A stretch of 64,000 bases of DNA from Magicicada septendecula (GCA_034769895.1 JAWRYS010000684.1:434001-498000); one strand, 5' to 3'. Counted from the first letter of the stretch, positions 1 to 9,206 are shown. Numbers and translations: made by a program. Notes: generated by a model from the letters alone, not told the origin.

Positions 1-1009
1 AATTTTTGAATTTTTTATTTTCTTGATTATTGGTACAATTTAAATCGTCACAGACTCCACCGCTTAAATTGCACGCTACGGTTAAGCCTTTTGTGTCTAA
101 CTCACTATTGGGGACTGGGAGTACGATTAGTTTCAGTGTGTGAAGTCATTTATTATTAGTGCACAGTTTGTTTTTTTCTAATTTCCTTTAAATGACCTTG
201 TTCATTTAATTGATCGCCTTCGTGAAATTCCCTTTTTCTTACTTCTTAAGTACTAACTTACATTTTAATCTTAATACTACTTTCCAAACCTTAGATTGGA
301 ATGATCCCTACTTATCCGTAACTCACAACATCCCGGCCCGACTGACACCAGCTTACTCTAACTAAGGAAGTTAGCTTTCAGCATTTATTAATGATCTTTG
401 GCACATTTCTGCCCTATCATTACCCTTTCAGTCGGCGCCGTTGTGACCTGTTACGTTACATGTATAATCACTACTTGATTATATATCATAAACTTATTTC
501 TAATGTAATCTAAAGAGGATCCCATACTCCACTTTAGATCACTGGTTTGAGAGAAGCGGAATCTCACGAATATGATTCTCTTTTTTCTCTTTTTTACAAT
601 ACTTAAACAAACTATGCGGGAGGGGAGACACTTTGTCATACAACGCATTGTCATACTCACTAGGGGTGGTTTTCAATTGTTCAGGCTAGCACCGGTTTAT
701 CACAATAGAGAGGGTGGGCGGCTGCTTACTACCTTACTGAACACGCTTTAATTTTCTCTTACTGGCCACCACAGGGAGTGTTTACAATATGCAACTGAAC
801 TTTTTATTATTATTTTCCTGTTTCCTACTTATTCTACACTTCACACAATTTTAGTATAACTCAGGATTTATTTAGCTCTAGTATTTACATCAATTATTAT
901 TATTCACTTTATTATTTATTATTTATTATTTATTGAACTACTTTGGGGATTGAAGAAACGCTCCTAGAACTATCGTCTATTTAATCACCATATTTATTTA
1001 GCACACTTT
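1..1009 (-). repeat. Left non-coding part of the diverged unit (element 3' side)
   Basis: Aligns by eye with array sequence such as 9880-10314 followed by 13233-13710. Shared landmarks are the ATCGTCACA motif near 46, CTAACT/AGTTAG hairpin at 358-374, GGCGCC at 434-439, the GGATCCCATACTCCACTTTAG block near 518-537, the GAGAGAAGCGGAAT block near 550, and the CCATATTTATTTAG stretch at 988-1001. Homology stops near 1009, a few codons into the reverse-complemented protease frame, which marks the point where array units jump to the element's leader side. No gene is visible here; short open frames are chance. Confidence 0.75.
442..786 (-). other. Candidate LTR of the diverged unit
   Basis: On the plus strand the segment begins TGTGAC and ends TTTACA, an imperfect terminal inverted repeat of the TG...CA type. 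Directly to its left lies a GGCGCC-containing motif (431-440). Read on the minus strand, this gives an LTR-like end (TCACA) followed after two bases by GGCGCCGACTG, which resembles the start of a tRNA primer-binding site but lacks the usual leading T. No clear polypurine tract is seen at the other end, and only one copy exists in this unit. The boundary is therefore a suggestion. Confidence 0.3.
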
Positions 1010-1356
1010 ACATTCACAGGTTGGTTCCGTTTTACTAGATGATGTTTAGTTAACATGTCCGCTAATTCTTGGCTGATTAAACTTCTACTAGATCCCGAAT
1101 CAATTAAGGCGATGGGGAATGTAACGCCCAAATCGACTCGTATTAATGGTAGTAAATTTTTTTTCCATTTACATCTATTAATCGCATTACACTTTTCACG
1201 AAAATCTCGCACATAGGGGTCGATATCTTTCGCACCTTTTTTGTTTTTCACTTGGTTACAGAATAATTCATTCTTATTGTTATTGGTTTCTTTTAGTTTA
1301 CCTAGTTTCGAGTAGCTGCGGAAGACACAGGTTTTCGGGTCTCCCTGCCTTACATG
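994..1356 (-). pseudogene. pro: Truncated retropepsin (pro) read in the -1 frame after gag
   Basis: An open minus-strand frame of 120 codons runs from the gag frameshift site to a TAA at 994-996. It has no ATG start and is open for only a few codons upstream of the slippery site, so it makes sense only as a frameshift extension of Gag. The aspartic-protease active-site motif D-S-G-S-S lies at 1087-1101, preceded by a hydrophobic strand (ALI) as in retropepsins; DSG rather than the commoner DTG is a known variant. Only about 34 residues follow the motif, whereas family members continue for roughly 70 more, so the flap and second half are missing and the product cannot be a normal protease. The frame ends at the joint with the non-coding repeat near 1009, where the rest of pol has been lost. 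Confidence 0.75.
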
Positions 1357-1374
1357 TTTTTTGAATTGGGGTTA
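1350..1374 (-). promoter_or_regulatory. Programmed -1 ribosomal frameshift site between gag and pro
   Basis: Read on the minus strand, the gag frame ends TCA AAA AAC ATG TAA. It contains the canonical retroviral slippery heptamer A AAA AAC (plus strand 1356-1362) placed correctly on the zero frame, two codons before the stop. The -1 frame has a stop at 1372-1374, so the two frames overlap for only about 24 bases and the heptamer falls inside. After a -1 slip at this site the pro frame is open for 120 codons. Short GC-containing complementary stretches follow downstream (around 1330-1347), but I cannot establish a pseudoknot by eye. Confidence 0.75.
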
Positions 1375-1397
1375 TTCCGTTCCAATGGCTTACTTTT

Positions 1398-1439
1398 GCA
1401 CTCTCTTCTTATGTGCCCATATTTGCCACAATTATAACA
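1398..1439 (-). other. CCHC zinc-knuckle codons of Gag
   Basis: Fourteen codons give CYNCGKYGHIRREC, with all four metal ligands and the glycine and aromatic positions typical of retroviral nucleocapsid knuckles. Proline, lysine and arginine flank it. In the family this module binds genomic RNA during packaging. Confidence 0.9.
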
Positions 1440-3335
1440 GGTGGGTTTTCTGCGAGGTGGGTACTTGGTTTCCGCTTTATCTGGGTTTACAGTTAACTTA
1501 CCAGCTTTGCGCACATGGTGAGGTCTACTAGAAACTTGTCTTTCATACGAGGTTGTTACATCAGGCAGTAGTGCTCGCAATTGATGTCTATTAGTTCCAG
1601 AGGTTTTCATCGCTTCTCTATTTTGATCTGAGTACCATACATTTGAAGAATGGATACTGCACTGTTCTAGATCAGCAATAGTATTGGGTCTATTCATCAA
1701 TGATAGTCGAGATCTTTCTTCGGGTGACACTCCTATTAAAATGGTGTCCACCAGTTGTGTTTCATTCCAGCTTACACGTAGTAGTCGAGAGGACTCCCTA
1801 TTATCGGAGATGTAGTGAGCTAATCTCTCCTGATGTCCTTGTACTCGGAGTACTGTCTTCCTTTTTATTTCCTCATAGATGCTGGTGGAAATAAAGTGTT
1901 TTATTAAAGAGCTATGTAGCTCTTCTACTGGGAAAGTAGAGGTTAGGGCTTCTAGCACACGATTTTTTAACGGGGGTTTACACTTTGGTAACAGAACTTG
2001 TAAAATTTGCCAGTCATTCAGCTGCTGTAGATCCTTTATCTGAAGAAGATAACTAATAAATGTTAGTAACTTGGAAACATTTAAACCATCTGTATAAGGG
2101 ATTTCGGTTAAAATCTTCTCCACAGGGTGAGCCATTTTTCCGTATAGATCTGCGTTATAGTTCATAGGGGTAATTCCTCGATGAGGGTGATTAGATTCAT
2201 TGGTGGTGTTGGTCAATTCATTATTTCCGGGACGAAACTGAAAATGCTCGGGAGGAGGGACATTTACATCTGTATCAGTATTTTGTTCTGGGTTCGCTTG
2301 CACTTGCGATACGATAGGTGAGTTCCGATCCGAGTTAGGCGGAGGTAAACCAGTGGTGGGGGATTGTACTGGGGAGATGTGTAATTTCATTAATGATGTC
2401 TCTATTTCGTCCATCCTGAATGAGTCGGATTTTCGTCTTAAATCGTTGATAATTGAAGGTAAGTGGCGTAGAGCTTCGTCTGCTAGCTTTTGTACATCAA
2501 CGGGTATTTCTGTGAGATTCGGCCAGATCGACAAATTTTTTATTCACCTGGTTAAATGCTCTATTCTCTGGGTAGTCCGCAAAATTTTTTCCGGAGCTTT
2601 CTCGTCTTGGAGTGTTTGAGACAATAAGTATAGTTCACTATACTTGGCATTACAAATTTCTTTCTCGCTTTCATAATCGAGTTGGCTTAGATTGTTTAAT
2701 TGCACGGGCGCATCAAATCCACATTCGCGAATTGAACTTCGTAATTCCGCGACTGTTACATCAGCATGGGGTAGTCCACGCAAAAGAGCTTCGTAAGACA
2801 GCTCGTCTTTTAATAACAAATCCGGGTTAAATTGGGCCATTTTGTTCTAACACATTAGCACGTACTTAAAATTAATACTAGCATATTACACATATATTAC
2901 ATATACATATAATAAATTCAGCAGTAATAAATTTACACAAGTTAGAAAAGAACAACTTCTCTTCTAAGGGAGAGACAGAAATCACACACACATATCTTTC
3001 AATGTTAAATAGCCGATCAGCTGTTTTCTGGAATGTAGGTCAGAGGGTGGCCTACATATTTAGTTAACAAAGGAGGGTTGAGCGTGTGTGACAATGGGGT
3101 GTTTGCTTTTACATATTATTGTCTACAGAATGCGAGTGAATAACACCAACGACCGGTATAACCACGAGAAAAGGGGAGCGCAATCTTATGCAACACATTT
3201 ATTATTATTCCGCTTAGACAACACTTTGGCTTCGTTCATTCATAAACTTTTCTCAATTAAATAATTACTTATTTTGTTCACAAGTTTTAAATCACGAACT
3301 TCTACTTAATTACTTTATTATTATTAACAAAGTTA

Positions 3336-3367
<32 letters not shown>

Positions 3368-3756
3368 ATAACACATACTAGTGTATGTAAGCTAGATAGT
3401 TGGACATACACTGTGCAGAATGATTCAGGAAACAACAGGTTATAGATTGTCGTAAACAAACCTGTTACAGATTGTTCGGTTGACCAAAATTGTTATGCTT
3501 GGTCACAATTCATGTATGCAAGTACTTACATCGAATTATGCAGGTTGTGCCGGTAGGAACCTGCATATTGCATTTTACATTGTATGACGCTAATGACATT
3601 TTACTTATACATTCTACCATCTACGTAACTTAATACATATTACGTTATTTAATAGTGTATTAAATATGTTTTGAACATTACATTTATTAAAGTAACTTTC
3701 TGAGTGCATATATCAATATTATATATTTAGTTATTGATCTTACAATTTATCCACGC

Positions 3757-4005
3757 ATAGTGAATGCAATTTTGTTTGTGACACTATATAGACAATTAAA
3801 ACTCTTTCCTTTGTTTCCTTTATTTTTTTGAATGACGCAATTTTGTTTGCTTAAAACACCTTTATAAAATTTAGCATAGTGGCGCACTTTTTGTGACACT
3901 CTGTAAACAATTACCTTTTTATTTTTTTACAAGAAAGCAGAGTGGCGCACTTCTGTTGCGTCACGATGCTTAACAACCCTTTACATAAATCAGCAGAGTG
4001 GCGCA
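3757..4005. repeat. Degenerate minisatellite of about 60 bp, about five copies
   Basis: Successive copies share the order (A)GCA-AGTGGCGCA, then TTTTTGTGACAC or TTGCGTCACGA, then a T/A-rich spacer. The best copies begin at 3873, 3936 and 3992 (spacings 63 and 56). Two weaker ones begin near 3757 and 3833. Array units keep only about two copies (for example 8238-8302), so copy number changed between the old and young forms. Confidence 0.6.
3992..4005 (+). other. 14-base match to the initiator tRNA-Met 5' end / Pol III A box
   Basis: AGCAGAGTGGCGCA equals the first 14 bases of eukaryotic initiator tRNA-Met as I remember that tRNA, and in the array units, with a preceding T, it satisfies the A-box consensus TRGCNNAGNGG. 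Related copies lie at 3936-3949 (identical) and 3873-3886 (one change). There is no convincing B box downstream and no cloverleaf, so this is not a tRNA gene. On the element's sense strand it reads as the complement of the tRNA, the orientation needed for primer-tRNA pairing. Confidence 0.6.
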
Positions 4006-4605
4006 TTTCTGTAACGTCTTTTCCCCGCGTTACAAATCCAGGGAACCCCTCGTAATTAAACTCCGTTAATTAGATGGGCTGCCTACGTTGTAACAGAATT
4101 GATCACAAATAATTAATGTAACAAATTACTTACTAACTGTGTAAGGAAACAATGGCAAGGTATACAATTGATTTAAGCACTCCTCATATGTGTGTAACAA
4201 GAAGACTTCTCTTTATTTAACATTTAAAAACATTTACTGACAGATCCCATGACATTACTAATTCAATTATTAAGTTATTTGAAAGGTTTCTTTAAACTTT
4301 GAGATCAAACTTGATTTTATATAGCTATACCTCGGATCCGGGTCAACTTTCTGTATTTCTGTAATTAAGACTTTTAATTATACTCATTTCATGATATTAG
4401 CTTGCAAGACTTTCTTTATTCTACCATTGGAAGAATGGTATTATTGCTTGAATTATATTACTCTACATTAGCATATAAACTGTTACAACGTATGAAGTTA
4501 GAATAGTTACATGAAATTCTTAGATTTAATTTATAAGTCTTTACAAAGTTAATAGTTTCTGAAAAGTCTCTTTCAAGAAGTGTTGTGTGACAAATATTAG
4601 TAACC

Positions 4606-4626
4606 CTCGATAGACAGGCTATCGAG
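4606..4626. other. Hairpin, 8-bp stem and 5-base loop, covarying with array units
   Basis: CTCGATAG pairs with CTATCGAG around a 5-base loop. The homologous 21 bases in array units (for example 8889-8909) pair CTCGGT with ACCGAG; the fifth pair is A-T here and G-C there, a compensatory change. The following TCACC is unchanged between the two forms, which anchors the alignment. Confidence 0.65.
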
Positions 4627-5023
4627 TCACCTTTTAATTGGTATGCAGAAGACTCGTCCTGGGGTATCCGTCTTGGGAAACAGGAACAGCGACGTCGTCA
4701 TCTCGGTCTGGCCTTCCTCTGTAAAGGGCTCCAAAAGTTCGCAGGTTGAACAATATGTCGTGTAGATATCTACGATGATCTTGTAGATTCTCGGATGTCC
4801 TGATCTGCATATTCTGTCACGTGCAGTAGAGTTTGTGGCTTCTGATAGTTCACATCTCCGGGTATGACTTTGGAATTGTTGTTATTTGTTGAAGCACGAA
4901 GTCATCTTGTGTTACACTCCTTTTCTTTACGTTTCGATTTTTTACTTTACTTTAAATTTCTTGTCTATTTACATGACTATATTAATTAACACATCCAGAC
5001 GCTTTAAACAGCTACATCTGGTA

Positions 5024-5038
5024 CACCATCTTAAGGTG
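5024..5038. other. Hairpin covarying with array units
   Basis: CACC pairs with GGTG around a 7-base loop, with an outer GGT/ACC helix. The array counterpart (5794-5817 in U1) pairs CCAC with GTGG around a 7-base loop, with an outer GCT/AGC helix. Inner pairs 2 and 3 are both exchanged (A-T/C-G against C-G/A-T), and the middle outer pair is flipped, so pairing is kept while sequence is not. The alignment here is looser than at 4606-4626. Confidence 0.5.
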
Positions 5039-5540
5039 AAACCAAATATAATACACATATTTTAAGAGCTCCGCTCCTACGTCTATACTGTACGAAGTCA
5101 CCATTGCAAGAGAGAGAAATTCCGCTCCCTTCGCCTGGTACTGGGCAAAAGTTAGTGGGACAATTTCCGCGCGAGAATATAGTTCCTAACTATATTTAAG
5201 TTAACATTTTTATTTATACAAACTATCCCTAAACAAATATACATAATTTAAATCAGTTGTTTTAGCGACTATTTATGTCTTCAGATTTTTTATTATTAAC
5301 ATTAGTTTTTTTTATCTTATTCTTACTCACACAAGACTCGGAAAGCATGTCGAGTCTGGAATCAACAGGACGGCGCCTGCTTACAAGCAAAGGGTTAAAT
5401 ACGATATTAATAACTCTTTACAATTTATCTTTTTATTAGAGTATCTTATAACTAATTAATTACTGCTTCCTCTCATACTGAGTACATACAGGTATTTCAT
5501 ATTAATACAGTGAGATTTAAATGGCTTAAGAGCTCGCAAC

Positions 5541-5563
5541 CTTAATTTTTAAGGATGTGCAAC
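5541..5563. other. Out-of-phase junction between old unit and homogenised array
   Basis: Homology to the array at phase about 9855 fades near 5525-5540. Array-type sequence starts abruptly at CCGGATATGCAGTTG (5563), which is phase 9105. About 0.75 kb of repeat phase (about 4800-5525 and 5563-6310) is therefore present twice in a row, once diverged and once array-like. Confidence 0.6.
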
Positions 5564-5793
5564 CGGATATGCAGTTGAGCACGTCACATATTCACTGGTA
5601 GAGTAGTACTGGAGTTGGCATCTTCTTTCCTTTTTGTTTTTACATTACTATCTGAATTACATCACTCGAACAATATTCGAGAGATCGCCTTTTATATACT
5701 TGAGACATCACCTTATATACGAGTTCTTTTTTTTTCTTATAACCACATTTCTTTAACAAATTCCTCACTACATCTTAAATATAAATATAACTA

Positions 5794-5817
5794 GCTCTCC
5801 ACGTTTTTAGTGGTAGC
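5794..5817. other. Hairpin in array unit (U1 example)
   Basis: GCT-ct-CCAC, a 7-base loop, then GTGG-t-AGC. Present in every unit at the same phase. It covaries with the diverged hairpin at 5024-5038. Confidence 0.5.
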
Positions 5818-5937
5818 TAACACGCATTTAAAAACTTAAAACAAACATTTTTTTGAAGAGCCCACGCTTGGAGGTGTTTACAGTCTGAACGCCGCATCGT
5901 AACTCTTGCATTGCTACAACAGGTAGATTGCAACGAC

Positions 5938-5955
5938 GCGGAGTGAGTACTCCGC
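5938..5955. other. Perfect 7-bp hairpin, GCGGAGT/ACTCCGC, loop GAGT
   Basis: The strongest stem in the unit, unchanged in the array units read. I could not find a clear counterpart in the diverged unit, where this phase (about 5160-5178) has changed. Confidence 0.6.
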
Positions 5956-8237
5956 CATAATATAGTTCCAACTTTTTATTAAATGTACATTCTTATAGTC
6001 AGACAAAATAAACTATCTAGACTTATCTTGTTTACAGGGATTATTATAACTACTACTTGTGGCTTTAAATTATTAATTATTTACATTACGATTTTCAGAT
6101 ATTTCTAAGTTACAGCCGGCTCGCTATGCACGTTGTGTCCGGAATTGGCAGGTCAACGCATGATAATTTACTAAAGGTTTAACTGTATTATTCTCAACTT
6201 TTTAAATTACGATTTTTTTTTATTACTTCTTTAGTTAGATTTTCTTAATTTAATTCTCCTAACTATTATGAGTTAGTTCAGGGGTATTTGGTTTAATCGT
6301 GCGATTTAAAGTACTTCCTTGCTTTCCACTTTTTTTTAATATTTTTATTATTAATATTTTTTTATTACCATTTAAATAGTCACATACTCCGCCGCTTAAA
6401 ATCGACATGGGGAATTTTAATAAGGAAAATTCGAAAGTGGGGTACTGGGAGTATGCTTGCCGTTACTGTGTGAAGTTAAATTTAGTATACGATTTGTTTT
6501 CTCTATCTCTCTTGAAATTTATTTATTTCTTATCTTGTGAAATTCGTGAAATTCCCTTTATCTCGTTTCTTAATACGCTAACTTAGATTTTAATTCTTAA
6601 TACTAATTTCCGTAACTCACAATATCGTGGCCCGACTGACATCGGCTTAATCTAACTACATCAGTTAGCTTTTAGCACTCTCTAATGATTACCTTGGCAC
6701 ACTCTAACTATATCAGTTAGCTTTCTGCACCATCATTACCCTTTTCAGTCGGCGCCGTTGTAACTATGTTACGTTACATATATAATTCTTAATTACCTCT
6801 AATATAACCTAAAGCGAATCCCATACTCCACTTTAGATTATTTCTAATCCTAATTTCTCACGCTACTGAGAGAAGCGGAATTTCACGAAGATAATTTTTA
6901 TTTACTTTTAACTACCATCAGTTACAAACTATGCGAGGGGACACACTTTACACAGGTGCATTGTATTATACACGCGGTGGATTACTTCGGTACCAGTTCA
7001 TAACAATAGGGGGAGGGTGGCTGCTTACTACATTTCTCAACACGCTTTATTGTTCTCGAACAGGCCACGACCGGGTGTTTACACTATTCAACTATACTTT
7101 TATTATTATTTTCTTTTTGGTCTCTTTCTAAGAAACTTACCTTTTTCTTTATTTATTTATTATTTACTTTGGGGGAGATTTAAGAAACTTACTTAGAATT
7201 ATTTCCTATTGAATTACCATATTTATTTAGGACACTTTATTTACTTAGTTTTTAGATTACGTCAGTTTAAAAATTTACTGTTTTGGGGCATGGGGTTTAA
7301 CACTTTATCTAACAATGGAGGGTTAACTAAGTCATTTACTTATTTGAAATTTAAGTCACTATAAATACTTGCTCTACTATACTATACACAATTATTGCCT
7401 ACACGTTTTAGTACCTGGCAAACCATTAGCATGAGTAGTAAGAGAATTACCTCTCTTCTAAGAGAAAGACAAAAATTCCACACAGACGTCATTGTAATGT
7501 CAGCGATCAGCCGTTCGCTGGAATGTAGGTCACAGTAGTTTTCTTCAAACAATGGCATACTTGCTGTATGCGTGGGAACGCGAGAAACACACTTGGGTGT
7601 TGTTCTATATAACAATAGCTCACGGCTATCTTTATCGACCGGTTTCAACTGGGGAAGCCAGTTTCAACAAGGGGTGAGTCCGATGCAATGATAAGCGCTT
7701 TTCAAGTTACAGCCCGTAATAAGCTGAGTTTAGTTATTAATTGTCTTACGTTCTAATTTTAATTTCTGTAATTTTTTTTTTTTAGTAACAAAATTAAGTT
7801 ACGAATTTATTTACACGTAATTAACCTGGTCTACTTTAGTCAAGAGTTTATGTTTCACCGTGACGACAGACATACAATGCAGGCATATTCAGGAAACTAC
7901 AGTTCTTGAATTGTCGCAATAAAAACCTGTTAAAGACTGAACAGTTTGACAAGCACTAAAATTCATGTACATACTTGCATTGGTGTAATACAATGATAGT
8001 TTGTATTATTTTGCGTATCTAAATTAAATTGTACGCAAGTTCGTGCGTAATCTTATACAAAATAAATTCACAATGGTCAATTAATATAGTGTAATAGTCT
8101 AGTAATGTTAGCGACAGTATTAACAGCTAATACATGAAATACATTATGTAAATTAATATTAACATGAAATACATTAACTGAGTGCATAGATCGGCAGAGA
8201 GTTATCTATTTTATTGTACTACGTAACAATTATTTTA

Positions 8238-8302
8238 CACGCGCATCTTTATGCGTCACGATGCTTACAAACCTTTTTTTTTAACTTTAGCAGAGTGGCG
8301 CA
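8238..8302 (+). other. Two-copy minisatellite with the initiator-tRNA-like motif (U1 example)
   Basis: Two degenerate copies: ACGCGCA...CGTCACGATGCTTAC, then AGCAGAGTGGCGCA (8289-8302) preceded by TT. The 14-base motif is unchanged in the units I read (for example 14760-14773, 18314-18327, 60273-60286), while bases on both sides vary. Confidence 0.6.
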
Positions 8303-8888
8303 ACTTTATAACGTTCCGGGCTACGTTATAAATCCTGGGAACCCGATATAATCGACGCTAGCCAATTATACAGGCTGCCTACGTTGTAACAAACTGAAAA
8401 TCCACACAACACATAGAACAATAATATTTACTCTGATTATTAGGACACAAGGGAAGGTATATTCACTGATTTATGCACTCACTTCAATCTGTCATAAGAT
8501 GACATCTCTTTATTAACAAATTATATATATAGATCCCATTACATAAAAATTTTCTCATATTGAAATAGTTAAAAGGGGTTTTCTGTCAAACAAGGGATCA
8601 AATTGATCATGTAATTTACCTCGGATCCGAGTCTCTTTAAATCTAGTAAAGACGTCTGAATTTTACTTTACTTATCAAAAGCTTGCATGATTACATGAAC
8701 ACCGTTTGAAGAAAGGTATTATTTAGTTAAGGGATTAAAACTTATATCTCAAGATTAATGTTACAACGTATGATTTTAGAAATTACTGTTTACATTTCTT
8801 TTTGTTTTACTTAAAGCTTAGAGAAGATTATTGTCTTTTGAAAAGTGTCTGGCATGTATGAAATGTTATAGTTTAAATGTACATAATT

Positions 8889-8909
8889 CTCGGTAGGCAA
8901 GCCACCGAG
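8889..8909. other. Hairpin CTCGGT/ACCGAG (U1 example)
   Basis: Six-base-pair stem plus an inner GGC/GCC complement. Recurs in each unit; the only variant I saw is one loop-side base in U9 (about 43135). Its diverged counterpart at 4606-4626 keeps the stem by a compensatory change. Confidence 0.65.
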
Positions 8910-9206
8910 TCACCTCTTAAATACGCTTTTGCTGTCCGTGTCCTGAGGCGTGAATCTTCGGAACTCTGGTAGTCGGGGTAGTCATCCAGGTCGTCTTTCC
9001 GGTGAAAGTCTTCTAGGTGTATTAATGAGGAGATGGATGTTATGCTGCGTGAAGTCGGGTTGATCCTCGGCGGTTCTGGTAAGTGTTGTATAGGTGGTAG
9101 TCGTCCGGATATGCAGTTGAGCACGTCACATATTCACTGGTAGAGTAGTACTGGAGTTGGCATCTTCTTTCCTTTTTGTTTTTACATTACTATCTGAATT
9201 ACATCA

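Larger units (their letters stand above)
1350..2840 (-). pseudogene. gag: Gag polyprotein of a Ty3/gypsy-like retrotransposon, one in-frame stop
   Basis: The start is ATG at 2838-2840 in a strong context (A at -3, GCC following). The frame runs 98 codons to a TGA at 2544-2546, then continues in the same frame for almost 400 codons to TAA at 1350-1352, about 496 codons in all, a usual Gag length. The first 100 residues have an acidic, leucine-rich pattern (KDELSYEALLRG) of the kind I associate with the N-termini of some insect retrotransposon Gags. The middle is a charged helical stretch compatible with a retrotransposon-gag capsid domain. Near the C-terminus is one zinc knuckle, C-X2-C-X4-H-X4-C, at 1398-1439, in a basic context, for RNA binding. 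The TGA is followed by A rather than a known read-through context, so a nonsense mutation is likelier than recoding. A -1 frameshift links it to pro. Family assignment to Ty3/gypsy rather than BEL/Pao is inferred. Confidence 0.85.
1..5540 (-). mobile_element. Diverged repeat unit carrying gag-pro remnants of an LTR retrotransposon
   Basis: This stretch is about one period of the repeat that fills the rest of the window, but much more diverged, and it holds about 1.85 kb of minus-strand gag-pro sequence that the array units lack. Homology to the array is seen along 1-1009 (for example the conserved block around 515-540 and the GGCGCC motif at 434-439) and along about 2960-5525 (for example the hairpin at 4606-4626 and the ATATAGTTCC motif near 5179). 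Position 1 and position 5525 correspond to nearly the same phase of the unit. No reverse transcriptase, RNase H or integrase is present. The coding strand fixes the element orientation as minus. It could be a surviving older array unit or a separately inserted relative; the in-phase span of a whole period favours the former. The repeat relationship is seen directly; the retrotransposon class is inferred from gag-pro. Confidence 0.8.
2841..5540 (-). repeat. Leader-side non-coding part of the diverged unit
   Basis: Lies upstream of gag on the element's sense strand and aligns by eye with array sequence such as 7440-9855. Shared landmarks are TTCTCTTCTAAG-like sequence near 2955, GACCGGT near 3151, a T run at 3349-3367, CAGGAAAC near 3426, the AGCAGAGTGGCGCA motifs near 3873-4005, CCTCGGATCCG near 4331, GTTACAACGTATGA near 4484, and AATATAGTTCC near 5178. 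About 2.7 kb between the gag start and the junction is unusually long for a Ty3/gypsy leader. No gene is visible. The density of hairpins suggests a structured RNA. Confidence 0.7.
5563..9104 (-). repeat. Array unit U1 (edge unit)
   Basis: The first and most divergent unit of the array. It has private changes near 5690-5705, 6372, 6402-6413 and 6538, and one arm of a hairpin kept in later units is broken (CTCCTAA at 6256-6262). From about 7.4 kb rightward its variants match U3, not its neighbour, marking the left part of the 10-kb duplication. Edge divergence is expected where unequal exchange cannot homogenise. Confidence 0.9.

Noticed and set aside
1700..1894. Plus-strand frames at 1700-1894, 2353-2619 and 2612-2830
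   Set aside because: Shadows antisense to gag, with no domain content.
6931..7131. 66-codon ATG frame in U1
   Set aside because: Exists only because U1 lacks two bases present in other units; no conservation.
7382..7648. Recurring 88-codon minus-strand frame in every unit
   Set aside because: It starts with TTG, not ATG, has no recognisable domain, and recurs only because the units are near-identical. No corresponding frame is evident in the diverged unit.
8289..8302. tRNA gene
   Set aside because: Only the first 14 bases resemble initiator tRNA-Met; no anticodon arm, T arm, B box or acceptor closure follows.
8873..9124. Recurring 83-codon minus-strand frame
   Set aside because: It starts with GTG and overlaps a hairpin. 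U9 and other units alter residues freely and U5 and U6 carry a 6-bp insertion; a chance open frame copied by the array.
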